A stretch of DNA of 34,261 bases. It comes from JAZKIX01 sp040384645 (lineage in GTDB: Bacteria; Pseudomonadota; Gammaproteobacteria; Burkholderiales; Burkholderiaceae_D). The position numbers were made by a program, and so were the translations under genes. The stretch spans positions 1 through 34,261 of the forward strand of contig JAZKIX010000204.1 of assembly GCA_040384645.1 (NCBI GenBank), read 5' to 3'. Below the pieces are notes generated by a model. The model worked only from the letters and a program-made list of their open reading frames with translations, was not told the origin of the DNA and ran no database searches. Positions 15,706 to 24,518 of this stretch are shown here, piece after piece. Each line of letters begins with the position of its first letter. Positions within the stretch are counted from its first letter, which is position 1.

Positions 15706-17351
15706 GCCTTGACTCCCGCGACAGTTTTCACAGAGCCAAATTGCGCATGCCAGGCGGCGCAGCTGTCCAGTACGTTTGCGGTCAGCGGCCAGCGATTGCC
15801 GTAGGCCGCATTCAGCCACAGATCGGTCGTGGTAACAGTGACGTCGAGCCGTCTGGCGCTTAATTGTCCTTGAGCAAGCGCGCGCTTGGCCAACCTTAGG
15901 CAATCGCCTTCGGTAGCCCCTTGTGTCAATACCAATTGATCTTGATCGACCAGGCGCGACAGTGTGGCGCGGTATAACAAGGCCAGCGCCGCGCGCTGTT
16001 CTCCCTTGCTCCAGAGCTGCCGGACCGAGGCCGCGACGTCATCGGGCAAGGTTTCGGGGCGGATATCGAGGCCGCCGATTTCCGTTGCCAACTGTGGGCG
16101 CGGTTTACGTGCAAAAGGTCCGAAATGAGAGCGATAGCGATACAGCAGCCACCCTACAAAACCGAGCGCGGCCGCAATCAACACAAATTTGAGGATATTC
16201 GCCATCACGGCCAATGCTTTTTTCCAGCTTGGGTCGATCTTGGTCTTGGGCGGTTTTTTGGGTGGCACTTTCCAGCGCCAGCTTTCTTCACAATAGTAAC
16301 TGCGCAAATCGTCAGCCTCGAAAATCTTGGTCACCTCTTGTCGCAATTGTGCTTGCTGCGGTGTTTGAGGCGGCGGCTTTACCTGGGTGTGTTCGACGGC
16401 CCAGTCGGGCTTTTCGCATTTGTCGAGATTGGTCGCCAGACTATTTGAATTGGTTGCCGCCATTGGCGCTGCTTCAACCGACGGACTGCTAGCGCCCAAG
16501 CCGAACGCCAGCAAGGCCGACAAGCCAAGCGTGACCCATGCCGCGGCCGCTAGCTTGGCGCCTTGCGGCTGGGAGCGCTGCGCCTGCGGTGCTTTGATCT
16601 GGCGCAACATGATTTCAATGTCCCAGGCTTCCAGCGTGGCGCGCCGGTTCAGGTAGAGCGTGAAACAGCAGGCGGTGTAAATCGGGCCGATGATGCCTTC
16701 GCCAATGGCATAACATCCGATTGTCACCAGGGTCGTCAATAGATGATTGCCGTCGGTGAACTGGTCGTCGACGAATATGGCGAAGGGATTGACGACATCG
16801 CTGTCGCTAATAAAAATGCCGATGAAGGCCAGCGTCCCGAAGTACAGCACACCTTCAAAATGCGCGCATGCAACGCCAAACCAGACCGCCGAATTGGCCG
16901 CGCCATCGCGACCGATCACACGCCGCCGCTCACGCGCTACTTTGCCGCGCGCCCCTTCCAGTTGCCAGATCGCGTAATACAGCGCCCGTCCCGCAGAAAA
17001 AGGCCGGCCCCAGGTCAGCATGCGGAACCAGCCGCCGCCCAGTTGCCGCGGCCAGGCGCGCAAGGCCGCTTGCCAACTGATTTTTTCGCCAAACACCTGC
17101 CGTGACAGCACATATAAAGGCGCCCGCTCTAACATGGGCCGCAGCCACCAGGCTAGCAGCAAAAACCAGCCGCTTTCAATCGTGGGAAAGAGTAAGGCGA
17201 GGCCGCCCGCCAGCGCCACCAGCGGCAGCCACAAGGCGAGCCAGGCGCCATACACATGGCCGGCATTGGCCCGCAATAAGGCAAAGCCGAGATCGAGTGC
17301 ATGCGCGTTCGGGCGCGGCCGTAAATCGAGTTGCAGTTTATCCAGTTGCAT
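15702..17351 (-). CDS. DUF4129 domain-containing multi-pass membrane protein
   Basis: 549 residues. Several hydrophobic segments in the first 280 residues (for example VYGAWLALWLPLVALAGGLALLF) and a long loop rich in Pro and Gln. A further membrane helix lies near residue 390 (MANILKFVLIAAALGFVGWLLY). The C-terminal DUF4129 domain has the pattern WSKGEQRAALALLYRATLSRLV followed by LAKRALAQG and WLNAAYGNRWP. The domain is common in MoxR operons and next to transglutaminase-like proteins. A gap of 145 bp separates it from SpoIIM, the only sizeable one inside the operon. The start ATG at 17351 has AGGA 11 nt upstream. Confidence 0.85.
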   Translation of the reverse strand: MQLDKLQLDLRPRPNAHALDLGFALLRANAGHVYGAWLALWLPLVALAGGLALLFPTIESGWFLLLAWWLRPMLERAPLYVLSRQVFGEKISWQAALRAWPRQLGGGWFRMLTWGRPFSAGRALYYAIWQLEGARGKVARERRRVIGRDGAANSAVWFGVACAHFEGVLYFGTLAFIGIFISDSDVVNPFAIFVDDQFTDGNHLLTTLVTIGCYAIGEGIIGPIYTACCFTLYLNRRATLEAWDIEIMLRQIKAPQAQRSQPQGAKLAAAAWVTLGLSALLAFGLGASSPSVEAAPMAATNSNSLATNLDKCEKPDWAVEHTQVKPPPQTPQQAQLRQEVTKIFEADDLRSYYCEESWRWKVPPKKPPKTKIDPSWKKALAVMANILKFVLIAAALGFVGWLLYRYRSHFGPFARKPRPQLATEIGGLDIRPETLPDDVAASVRQLWSKGEQRAALALLYRATLSRLVDQDQLVLTQGATEGDCLRLAKRALAQGQLSARRLDVTVTTTDLWLNAAYGNRWPLTANVLDSCAAWHAQFGSVKTVAGVKA

Positions 17352-17496
17352 TTATGCTGCAATCCTTAATTGACCGCGGTCCTGCTTCGTTAAGCAGTTT
17401 GGCTAACGGCGTACACAAATTCATATTGCTATTCATTGCAGGCGGCATTGTCATCACTTTCGCCGCGTGTTTTCAAATAAACATCGGATGTCGCCG

Positions 17497-18444
17497 TCAT
17501 TGACGTGACCTTCCGGCAAATACAAAAAAACCGATCACCAGCGACCAGCAGACTGCACCGACGGCGTATTTCACATTATTCGGGATACTGGTGCTAGCCG
17601 ACCAGAAGGCTTCGAAAAAAGCAGCCAGCACTGTAAGTAAGGCTGCGCCTACCAGCACCGGAAACATTCTTTGGCTTGCCGCCATGACCGCGTGGCGCCG
17701 GCTCAGGCGGCCGGGATGGATCAGCGACAGGCCAAGCCGCATGCCAGCCATGCCCGATAATATCAATCCGGCAATTTCAAAGCTGGAATGGGTGATGACG
17801 AATGACCAGAAGGTCGCGCGCGTGGCCGGATCCTTGCTCAGCCAGCTAGCGATCACGCCCATGTGGACCCCATTGAAAAGGATGCTGGCCAATGCAGGAA
17901 TCCCGGCGAAAATACCGGCGGCAAAGGTGCGGAAAGCAATCGACACATTGTTCCAGATATAAAAGCCGAACATCAGCACGTCGCCCTCGGTACCGCCGCG
18001 ACCGATCTTGACTTGACCGGGTTGGTACATGCTTTGCATTTCGTTGAGCTTGTCGGCTGAAATAAAGCTATACGCCCAATAAGGCTGAAACCAGATCAGC
18101 ACACCAAGCGCGGTCCCGACGCCGGCAAAGGCAATCAGCGCCAGCAATAACAAGCGCCATTCTTGCCGCACCTGTTGCGGAAATTCATTGAACATCCATC
18201 GATGCAAGATAAACGGGCGTGCGACCACGGCGCCATAAAGCCGCGTATGGCAGTCGAGTACCAATTTCTGTAAATAATCGGTCAGCGCCGGCGAATAACC
18301 GCGCTGGCCGGACAGCGCCAGACTCTGGCACAGGCGCCGGTACAGCACCGGCAAGGTATCGCGCCGCTCCGATTTATTGAGCAGGATAGTTTCGATCTCG
18401 GCCCATAGATCGGCGTGTTGCACTTCGAATTGGCTTTGTTTCAT
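17497..18444 (-). CDS. SpoIIM-like (stage II sporulation protein M) membrane protein
   Basis: 315 residues. A soluble N-terminal helical part of about 100 residues, then five or six membrane segments. Motifs typical of the SpoIIM family of non-sporulating bacteria are FGFYIWNNVSIAFRTFAAGIFAGI, FNGVHMGVIASWLSK and FVITHSSFEIAGLILSGMAGMRLG. The His/Glu pair in HSSFEI is strongly conserved in the family. The start overlaps the RDD stop by 4 nt (ATGA). Its role in this operon is not known; the family is linked to RDD and MoxR genes in many bacteria. Confidence 0.9.
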   Translation of the reverse strand: MKQSQFEVQHADLWAEIETILLNKSERRDTLPVLYRRLCQSLALSGQRGYSPALTDYLQKLVLDCHTRLYGAVVARPFILHRWMFNEFPQQVRQEWRLLLLALIAFAGVGTALGVLIWFQPYWAYSFISADKLNEMQSMYQPGQVKIGRGGTEGDVLMFGFYIWNNVSIAFRTFAAGIFAGIPALASILFNGVHMGVIASWLSKDPATRATFWSFVITHSSFEIAGLILSGMAGMRLGLSLIHPGRLSRRHAVMAASQRMFPVLVGAALLTVLAAFFEAFWSASTSIPNNVKYAVGAVCWSLVIGFFVFAGRSRQ

Positions 18445-19112
18445 TTGGTCAGCCCCGCCACAAAACCACGCAAACGCTCAACCGAGGCTGCACCGGTCTG
18501 GCCGGTCAGCGCTTCAGCCAAGGTGCCCAGCTCATGCAGGCGTGCAATCGGCAAGCGGCTTTCACGTTCGAATAAATCGGTCAGCGTGCGTTGCTGTTCC
18601 GGGCTCAAGGGATAAGGCAGTGCCAGCGGTGGCACGTCCGGTGCGGGAGCCCGCTTGCGTAACTTGTCGCGGTATACGACTTGTGTGCCAGCGACGATAT
18701 CGCCGATACGGCGAAAGCGGGTATCGAACAAGATGCACAGCAAGCCGGTGACGTAAAACATCGGCAAAAAGTCAGCCACCAGCAATAGATTGCGGGTTGA
18801 CGATTCGCGCCAGCCCACCGGCAAACCGTCGGCCCGCAACACTTCGATCCCGGCCGCGCGTTTGCCCAGCGTGCGCCCGCCGAAATACACTTCACAAATA
18901 ATCGGATAGCCCCAGAAGCTGATAAACATCAGTACCGACAACACACCGTTGCCGAGCTTGCTGCCGCCCAGCAACGCGGCCGATACGCCCGAAAAAACCG
19001 CCCAGATCAAAAAATCGAGGGCCCAAGCCCAAGCCCGTATCGTCGGACCGGCTGGCGTCAGGATCAGACGCACGCCTTCCGGCGTGGTCAGGGACAATCG
19101 GCTATCTAACAA
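18441..19112 (-). CDS. RDD-family membrane protein
   Basis: 223 residues, starting at a TTG one base after the stop of the preceding RDD gene, so translation is probably coupled. An RDD domain with three membrane segments: RAWAWALDFLIWAVFSGV, MFISFWGYPIICEVYFGGRTLGKRAAGIEVL and LVADFLPMFYVTGLLCILFDTRFRRIGDIVAGTQVVY. The Asp in the first segment and the Arg/Asp of RRIGDI give the family its name. A cytoplasmic tail of about 75 residues follows. Second gene of the MoxR operon. RDD proteins may act as transporters, but no substrate can be assigned. Confidence 0.88.
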   Translation of the reverse strand: MLDSRLSLTTPEGVRLILTPAGPTIRAWAWALDFLIWAVFSGVSAALLGGSKLGNGVLSVLMFISFWGYPIICEVYFGGRTLGKRAAGIEVLRADGLPVGWRESSTRNLLLVADFLPMFYVTGLLCILFDTRFRRIGDIVAGTQVVYRDKLRKRAPAPDVPPLALPYPLSPEQQRTLTDLFERESRLPIARLHELGTLAEALTGQTGAASVERLRGFVAGLTK

Positions 19113-19113
19113 A

Positions 19114-19635
19114 TCAGACTTTCACCACTTTGGTATCGGCAATCAGGTCATGCAGGCAGCGCCTGTCTGTGCCAAAAATCATCAGTATATCGACCAGTGA
19201 AAAAATGGGTCCAACCAGCGGAATAATACTCATCATTGTAGGAACTGCCGCACGCAGCCAGAAATAACGTCCCAAACCGCAAATTTCACCCGATTGCACC
19301 CGCAGCACGCGAATATTTTTCTTGCGCTTGCCAAAAGTTTGTCCATGACGGGATATCAATACCAATTGGTACCCCATAAAGGCCAGGATGCCCAGTCCCC
19401 CTAGTACGCCGGCAATAATCATGGTGGCTTGATTGTCAGTACCCAAGATCTGTATCAAAACGGCAGTGGCAATCGCGATCAGCAAAGGTGGCACGCTATC
19501 GAGCAATTTGGCGGCGAGTCGGGTGCCGCGTCCGGCTAATTGTTGCTCATCTGGATGGGCAATATCCAGATCTTGTGCAGTCGCCGCGTAGGGATTAATG
19601 CTTGCTGGACTTGGCTGCTGGATAGGCTGGGTCAT
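19114..19635 (-). CDS. RDD-family membrane protein, paralogue 1
   Basis: 173 residues beginning MTQPIQQPSPASINPYAATAQDLDI, a soluble Pro-rich head, followed by an RDD domain: RLAAKLLDSVPPLLIAI, GYQLVLISRHGQTFGKRKKNIRVL and LGRYFWLRAAVPTMM...LVDILMIFGTDRRCLHDLIADTKVVKV. First gene of the MoxR operon. A close paralogue (20143-20646) lies 507 bp upstream in the same direction, with the same NPYAATA head and LHDxIADTKVVK tail, so one copy arose by local duplication. An extended -10-like TACAAT lies about 60 bp upstream in both. Confidence 0.9.
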   Translation of the reverse strand: MTQPIQQPSPASINPYAATAQDLDIAHPDEQQLAGRGTRLAAKLLDSVPPLLIAIATAVLIQILGTDNQATMIIAGVLGGLGILAFMGYQLVLISRHGQTFGKRKKNIRVLRVQSGEICGLGRYFWLRAAVPTMMSIIPLVGPIFSLVDILMIFGTDRRCLHDLIADTKVVKV

Positions 19636-19693
19636 ATTGTTTTTATGCGTTGTGGGGTCGAGTTTTCATTGTGCCCAAATTTGCCGGCGGCCA

Positions 19694-19699
19694 ATTGTA
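19694..19699 (-). promoter_or_regulatory. TACAAT, candidate -10 box of RDD paralogue 1
   Basis: Lies in a block of about 65 bp (19677-19741) that is conserved upstream of both RDD paralogues (20686-20750 in the other). TACAAT is kept in both; no good -35 hexamer is visible. Confidence 0.35.
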
Positions 19700-19840
19700 A
19701 CGAAAAATGAGATGGTCTTCTTAACAAGAACTGACATTTTTTAGGAAGTATTGTGATTTGCATGGGCGGAGACCGTCGCTTGCGGCCGCTGAATTGCTAC
19801 GTCCGGCAGAAGGGACAAGCTAGGAAAGTATTTTTAAGAG

Positions 19841-19925
19841 AAAAATACTCCGCCGGGTATTAAAATTGAGGCAATGAACGCCTGCGGGTGAGTGAGTATT
19901 TCGGCATATACCCCCCTGTTTTACG
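19841..19925 (+). repeat. Dispersed ATATAC-box intergenic element, copy C
   Basis: AAATACTCCGCCGGGTATT, then GGCAATGAACGCCTGCGGG, then GGCATATACCCCCC. The boxes start at 19843 and 19906, 63 bp apart. Lies upstream of RDD paralogue 1 and downstream of paralogue 2, in the opposite orientation to both genes. Confidence 0.8.
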
Positions 19926-20142
19926 TGTTGTTCAGCGATGTCACTCAATTGACTGACGTTGCGGGCATTCTAAAGCCAGCTAGAAATGTGGCGGCCGTGC
20001 GGCAGGTCGGGCTTCAACCCGACAATGCCGCGCCCAGTTTGCATGGACTCCGCCAGCCCGGTTTGCAAAACACGCCGCGTGCCCGGCGCCGTACAGGACA
20101 TCGTCTTAATGTAAACAATGCCTGGCACCTGCGCGATCGTGC
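19926..20142. other. Non-coding spacer between the two RDD paralogues
   Basis: No gene supported. It contains a hairpin, GTCGGG-CTTCAA-CCCGAC (20006-20023), about 120 bp beyond the stop of RDD paralogue 2, which is not followed by a T-run. Confidence 0.5.
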
Positions 20143-20646
20143 TTATGCTTTCACCACCTTGGTATCAGCGATCATGTCATGCAAGCAGCGCCGGTTTTCG
20201 CCAAAAATCATCAGGATGTCGACCAGGGTAAAAATCCAGCCCACGAACGGAATGCCGCCGATCAAGGCCGGCACCACTGCCCGCAGCCAGAAATAACGGC
20301 CCAAGCCGCATTGTTCGATACCGTCGCTACGGACGACTCGCACTTTCATGATGCGCTTGCCGAAAGTCTGGGCATAGCGCGAAATCAAGACCAATTGATA
20401 GATCCCGAAAGCCACCATTGCCAAGCCAAGGATGGCTACGAGTGCTATGGAACCCTGGCTGCCTCCTTCGGTCGTCAATGATGGCGCCACGATGGCGGCG
20501 ATAATGCCGAGTACGGCAAACGGCAAGCCATCGATAATTACGGCAACCAGACGTGGAATGCGGTCGGCCAGTTCTTGTTCGCCACTGTTACCGATGTCTA
20601 AATTTCTGGCGGTCGCGGCATACGGATTACTCGTAGGTTGATTCAT
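20143..20646 (-). CDS. RDD-family membrane protein, paralogue 2
   Basis: 167 residues. Head MNQPTSNPYAATARNLDIGN, then an RDD domain with RLVAVIIDGLPFAVLGIIAAIV, GIYQLVLISRYAQTFGKRIMKV and FVGWIFTLVDILMIFGENRRCLHDMIADTKVVKA. Clearly homologous over its whole length to the 19114-19635 gene. The regions upstream of both also align, so the duplicated unit is gene plus promoter plus dispersed element. It stands apart from the MoxR operon by 507 bp and probably has its own promoter. Function unknown. Confidence 0.9.
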   Translation of the reverse strand: MNQPTSNPYAATARNLDIGNSGEQELADRIPRLVAVIIDGLPFAVLGIIAAIVAPSLTTEGGSQGSIALVAILGLAMVAFGIYQLVLISRYAQTFGKRIMKVRVVRSDGIEQCGLGRYFWLRAVVPALIGGIPFVGWIFTLVDILMIFGENRRCLHDMIADTKVVKA

Positions 20647-20701
20647 TTTCTTCCCTCGTTTTATATGAAATTGTCGTGATGCCGATATTTGCCGGCGAAC
20701 A

Positions 20702-20707
20702 ATTGTA
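20702..20707 (-). promoter_or_regulatory. TACAAT, candidate -10 box of RDD paralogue 2
   Basis: Counterpart of the site at 19694-19699, in the same conserved block. Confidence 0.35.
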
Positions 20708-20840
20708 GCGAAGAAATCGATGGTCTCCTGAACAAGGATTGACTATTTTTACCGGCGGCCTGCGGTTGTGCTGGCGGCCATGCCAGTGGAGACGTAGCGT
20801 GATTTGACTTGCGTTCCATAGTGCGACAGGCGCTATTCCT

Positions 20841-20938
20841 GAAAATATACTCCGCCATGTATTAAAAACAGCGCAATAAACACGCGCGGCAGCGGTATTG
20901 TTTTGTCATATACCCCTTATATTCCCTATTTTCGACCG
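20841..20938 (+). repeat. Dispersed ATATAC-box intergenic element, copy D
   Basis: ATATACTCCGCCATGTATT, then GCGCAATAAACACGCGCGGC, then GTCATATACCCCTTATATT and a tail CCCTATTTTCGACC. The boxes start at 20845 and 20908, 63 bp apart. Lies between RDD paralogue 2 and the unknown gene at 20960. Confidence 0.85.
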
Positions 20939-20959
20939 GCTATCCTTATCCGTGGCAAG

Positions 20960-21475
20960 CTAGCGGGAGTCATCCATCTGAATAACAAAGTCGACCCCGC
21001 TGCGGCGTAGACTTTGCGTTGCTAATTCAACAGCAGCGGCATCGGCGCTCCAAATTTCAAGGAATTCACCTTCCCATAAATACGCTGTCAGAGATGGATT
21101 CGATGCGTAGACATAAGCGCTCAAACCTTCGTCGATGATGTAGGTGCAGCAAGCCGAAAGCAGGGCAAACTCTTGCATGCTCATGGCCAACCCAAGCAGG
21201 TCGAGAGCAGTCGTCTGCTTGAAAGATGCGTCGCGCAGCGGCCGCAGAGTGTCGGGGATGGGGATATTCCCAAAGCACGACCAATCGGTAAATTGCAGTA
21301 TGAACTTAGTTGCTTGAGTTGTGTCCGGCTGGCGCGCGATGCTGGAAAAAACGTCGGCCGCAGCGGCGCCGTTTGCTTTGGCAAAGCGCCGGTAGTAGGT
21401 GCCGTCAGCTAATGGCTGTCCACAGTGCGACTCAAGAATGTTTCTTTGAGCAAGCCAGCTGGAACAATCGATCAT
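20960..21475 (-). CDS. Hypothetical protein
   Basis: 171 residues from the ATG at 21475 (MIDCSSWLAQRNILESHCGQ). The open frame runs further upstream but through the MerR gene in another phase, so the longer form is not credible. No signal peptide, membrane segment or known motif seen. The protein looks mixed alpha/beta, with a central helical part LDLLGLAMSMQEFALLSACCTYI and an acidic C-terminus VDFVIQMDDSR. It lies 26 bp after the MerR regulator in the same direction, so it may be the third gene of the copper operon, but nothing in it is metal-specific. The ribosome site is weak. I do not recognise the family. Confidence 0.6.
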   Translation of the reverse strand: MIDCSSWLAQRNILESHCGQPLADGTYYRRFAKANGAAAADVFSSIARQPDTTQATKFILQFTDWSCFGNIPIPDTLRPLRDASFKQTTALDLLGLAMSMQEFALLSACCTYIIDEGLSAYVYASNPSLTAYLWEGEFLEIWSADAAAVELATQSLRRSGVDFVIQMDDSR

Positions 21476-21501
21476 GGCAATAGATTTCAAGCAAAAATAT
21501 T

Positions 21502-21900
21502 TCAACGTGCCAACTGATCCAATATCGGACAGTCCGGCCGTTGGTCGCCCTGGCAGCATTGGGTTAGTTGATCCAGTTGATTCCTGATCGATTGCAGCTT
21601 GGCGATGTCGCTGTCGAGCTCGTCGATGTATTGGCGCGCCAGTTGTTTGACGTCGGCGCTTTTGCGGGTTTTGTCTTGCCACAGGGCGAGCAGGGTTTTG
21701 ATGCGCTGGATCGAGAGGCCGAGCTCGCGTGAATGCTTGATGAAGCGCAGCGTTTGCACTGCATCGTCGCGGTATTGGCGGTAGCCGGCGGCGCTGCGGT
21801 GGGTGTTGCCGATGAGGGCGATGCTTTCGTAGTAGCGGATCATTTTTGCGCTGACGCCGGAGGCTTTGGCGGCTTCGCCGATATTCATGGGCTGGTTCAT
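21502..21900 (-). CDS. cueR: MerR-family copper-responsive regulator (CueR type)
   Basis: 132 residues. N-terminal MerR helix-turn-helix (MNIGEAAKASGVSAKMIRYYESIALI), the usual dimerisation helix, and a metal-binding loop near the C-terminus, CCQGDQRPDCPIL (115-127). The two Cys that flank GDxRPD match the Cu(I) site of CueR. The start at 21900 overlaps the copA stop (ATGA), with GGAG 7 nt upstream; an internal ATG at 21888 is less likely. It should activate copA by untwisting the 19-bp-spacer promoter seen at 24341-24371, and so also its own transcription. Confidence 0.9.
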   Translation of the reverse strand: MNQPMNIGEAAKASGVSAKMIRYYESIALIGNTHRSAAGYRQYRDDAVQTLRFIKHSRELGLSIQRIKTLLALWQDKTRKSADVKQLARQYIDELDSDIAKLQSIRNQLDQLTQCCQGDQRPDCPILDQLAR

Positions 21901-24320
21901 TGCTTTTCTCCGCTTTGCTTGGGCTGCCAGCGACGCAACAGCAGGGCGTTGGCCACCACGCTGACGCTGGATAGCGCCATTGCGGCGCCGGCGATCACGG
22001 GATTGAGGTAGCCGAGCGCAGCGAGCGGTATGCCGACGATATTGTAGATAAAGGCCCAGCCCAGGTTTTGCCGGATCTTGTTGTAGGTTTTTTTGGAAAT
22101 CATGATGGCATCGACCACCAGGTCGGGGTCGCTGCGCATCAGGGTGATGCCGGCGGTGTGCATTGCGACATCGGTGCCGGACGCCATGGCGATGCCGACA
22201 TCGGCTGCGGCCAGTGCCGGGGCGTCGTTGATGCCGTCGCCGATCATGGCGACCCGCTTGCCCTTGCGCCGCAATTCGCCGACGATGCGCGCCTTGTCGG
22301 CGGGCAGCACTTCGGCGTGGACTTTTTTGATGCCGACGGCATTGCCGACGGCTTTGGCGCTGACGGCATTGTCGCCGGTCAAGATCAGGCTGCCGATACG
22401 CATTGTTGCCAGTCGTGCCACGGCTGCGGCGGCGCTGGGTTTGACGCTGTCGCCGAAGGCTAGCAGTCCGCCACATTGGGCGTCGGTGCCGATGCGGATG
22501 CCGAGCCAGGATACGGTCAGTCCGGCATTTTCGTGCGCCTCGGCGCGTGCTTCCAACGCTTGGGTCGGTACCATCATTTCTTTCATCAGGCGTTTGTTGC
22601 CGAAGTAGATGGTGGCGCCTTGCACATAGGCTTCGACCCCGCGTCCGGGCAAGGCCGAGGCGTCGCTGGCCGGGATCAGGGTCAGGCCGCGTTGGACGGC
22701 TTCGGCCTCGACTGCTTTGGCGAGCGGATGGCCGCTGTATTGCTGTACGGCACGCGCCAGTTCCAGTAAGCGTTTTTCAGGCAGGGCGCCGGCCTCGATG
22801 GCGACGATGCGCGGCTTGCCTTCAGTCAGGGTGCCGGTCTTATCGAAAGCGACGGTGTTGATGCCGTGCGCGGTTTCTAGCGCGGCGGCATCTTTGATCA
22901 AGATGCCGTATTTGGCAGCGACCCCGGTGCCGACCATGATTGCGGTCGGCGTCGCCAGACCCAGCGCGCAGGGGCAGGCGATGACTTGCACAGCGACTGC
23001 GTTCAGCAGCGCTATTTGCCAGTTGCCGGTGATGATCCCCCATGCCAAAAATGTGAGCAGCGAAATGCCCAATACCACCGGCACAAACACCGCGCTGACC
23101 TGATCCACCAGACGCTGGATCGGCGCCTTGACCGCCTGCGCATCCTCCACCAGTTTGATGATCTGCGACAGCATGGTGTCGTTGCCGACGGCGCTGGCTT
23201 TGATGATGAGCAAACCCTCGCCGTTGACCGCGCCGCCGGTGGCAAAGTCGCTGACAGTCTTGGCGACCGGCATGCTTTCGCCGGTCAGCAAGGATTGGTC
23301 GAGGTGGCTGCTGCCCTCGACGATCTGGCCATCGGCCGGCACGCGCGCACCCGGGTGTACCACCAGCAAATCGCCGACCCGTAATTGCGCAATCGGTCGC
23401 TCTTGGTCGCTACCATTGCGCGAACTGGTGCGTACCAGGGCGGTGCTGGGACGCAAGGACTCGAGCGCCCGGATCGCACTGACGGTCTGGAATTTAGCGC
23501 GTGCTTCCAGCCATTTTCCCAGTAGTACCAAGGTGATGACGACGGCGGAGGATTCAAAATACAAATGCGGCATCACATCGCGCCGGTGCGCCAGCAACAA
23601 ATACAGGGACAGGCCAAAGGCGGCGCTGGTGCCGATGGCGACCAGCAAATCCATATTGCCGGTGCGTGCTTGCAGCGCTTTCCAGCCGGCTTTGTAAAAA
23701 CGGGCGCCGAGCCAGAACTGCACCGGCGTTGCCAACGCCAGTTGCCACCAGCCCGGCAACATCCAGTGCTTGCCGAACAGCGCGCCCAACATCGGCAGCG
23801 CCAGCGGCAGGCTCAAGCCGGCGGCCAGCGCCAGCGGCCACCATTCGGGCAGGCGCGCCATGCCGGCCCGTTTGGGTTTGGTGGCAGTGACTGCCGGCGC
23901 GACTTCGTAACCGGCTTGCCGTACTGCCGCTGCCAACGTCGCCAGCGTGACGTCGGGCATGGCTTTGATTAAGGCTTTTTCGGTTGCCAGATTGACTGAG
24001 GCGGCGATCACGCCGGGTACTTTTTTCAAGGCTTTTTCGACCCGTGCTACGCAGGAGGCGCAGGTCATTTCGCCAATCGACAGCGTGACGGTTTGGGCGG
24101 CGACGTCGTAACCGGCTTTTTTGATGGCGGCGGTCAGCGCGCCGGCATTCGGCGGCGCGCCATCGCTTTCAGTCTGGATACTGGCTTTTTCGGTGGCCAG
24201 GTTGACCGAGGCGGCAATTACGCCGGGCACCGCTTTCAACGCTTTTTCGACCCGCATCACGCACGAGGCGCAAGTCATGCCGACGATGGGCAGCGTGAGC
24301 GAATTTGACGAATCATTCAT
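21897..24320 (-). CDS. copA: P1B-type copper-exporting ATPase CopA
   Basis: 807 residues. Two N-terminal heavy-metal-binding domains, each with MTCASC (Cys17/20 and Cys87/90), then eight membrane segments. The transport-site CPC lies in VIACPCALGLATPTA. Also visible are the phosphorylated DKTGT, the HP locus SGHPLAKA, GDGINDAPALA, and the C-terminal MALSSVSVVANALLL specific to Cu(I) pumps. It exports Cu(I) from the cytoplasm. The two metal domains share the long identical run VPGVIAASVNLATEKA, so they arose by recent internal duplication. Start ATG 24320 with AGGAG 9 nt upstream; promoter of CueR type. Confidence 0.96.
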   Translation of the reverse strand: MNDSSNSLTLPIVGMTCASCVMRVEKALKAVPGVIAASVNLATEKASIQTESDGAPPNAGALTAAIKKAGYDVAAQTVTLSIGEMTCASCVARVEKALKKVPGVIAASVNLATEKALIKAMPDVTLATLAAAVRQAGYEVAPAVTATKPKRAGMARLPEWWPLALAAGLSLPLALPMLGALFGKHWMLPGWWQLALATPVQFWLGARFYKAGWKALQARTGNMDLLVAIGTSAAFGLSLYLLLAHRRDVMPHLYFESSAVVITLVLLGKWLEARAKFQTVSAIRALESLRPSTALVRTSSRNGSDQERPIAQLRVGDLLVVHPGARVPADGQIVEGSSHLDQSLLTGESMPVAKTVSDFATGGAVNGEGLLIIKASAVGNDTMLSQIIKLVEDAQAVKAPIQRLVDQVSAVFVPVVLGISLLTFLAWGIITGNWQIALLNAVAVQVIACPCALGLATPTAIMVGTGVAAKYGILIKDAAALETAHGINTVAFDKTGTLTEGKPRIVAIEAGALPEKRLLELARAVQQYSGHPLAKAVEAEAVQRGLTLIPASDASALPGRGVEAYVQGATIYFGNKRLMKEMMVPTQALEARAEAHENAGLTVSWLGIRIGTDAQCGGLLAFGDSVKPSAAAAVARLATMRIGSLILTGDNAVSAKAVGNAVGIKKVHAEVLPADKARIVGELRRKGKRVAMIGDGINDAPALAAADVGIAMASGTDVAMHTAGITLMRSDPDLVVDAIMISKKTYNKIRQNLGWAFIYNIVGIPLAALGYLNPVIAGAAMALSSVSVVANALLLRRWQPKQSGEKQ

Positions 24321-24340
24321 TGCAATAGTCTCCTATCGGG

Positions 24341-24371
24341 AGAGTAGACATTCCAACGCTGGGAAGGTCAA
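24341..24371 (-). promoter_or_regulatory. CueR-type promoter of copA (19-bp spacer with dyad)
   Basis: On the minus strand: -35 TTGACC (24366-24371), a 19-bp spacer and -10 TACTCT (24341-24346). The spacer and flanks hold the dyad GACCTTCC-N7-GGAATGTC (24347-24369), 7 of 8 positions symmetric. This is the standard layout of MerR-activated metal promoters, and CueR is encoded in the same operon. Confidence 0.85.
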
Positions 24372-24518
24372 GTGGAAATAGTTTTGTTGTTCGCCCTCTT
24401 TGCTGAGTTACGCCAGCAGGCAGGTCTGGTGTTAGCTCGACCTGACTGCCTGAAAGCGCGCAGATAGCGGATTTGTCGCGTATTCCAAGTACCTAATCGA
24501 ATCGAGGGAATAGGCTCG

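Noticed and set aside
21502..22476. 324-residue reading for the MerR gene
   Set aside because: The N-terminal 190 residues are Arg/Gln-rich out-of-frame translation of copA; the true MerR start is at 21900.
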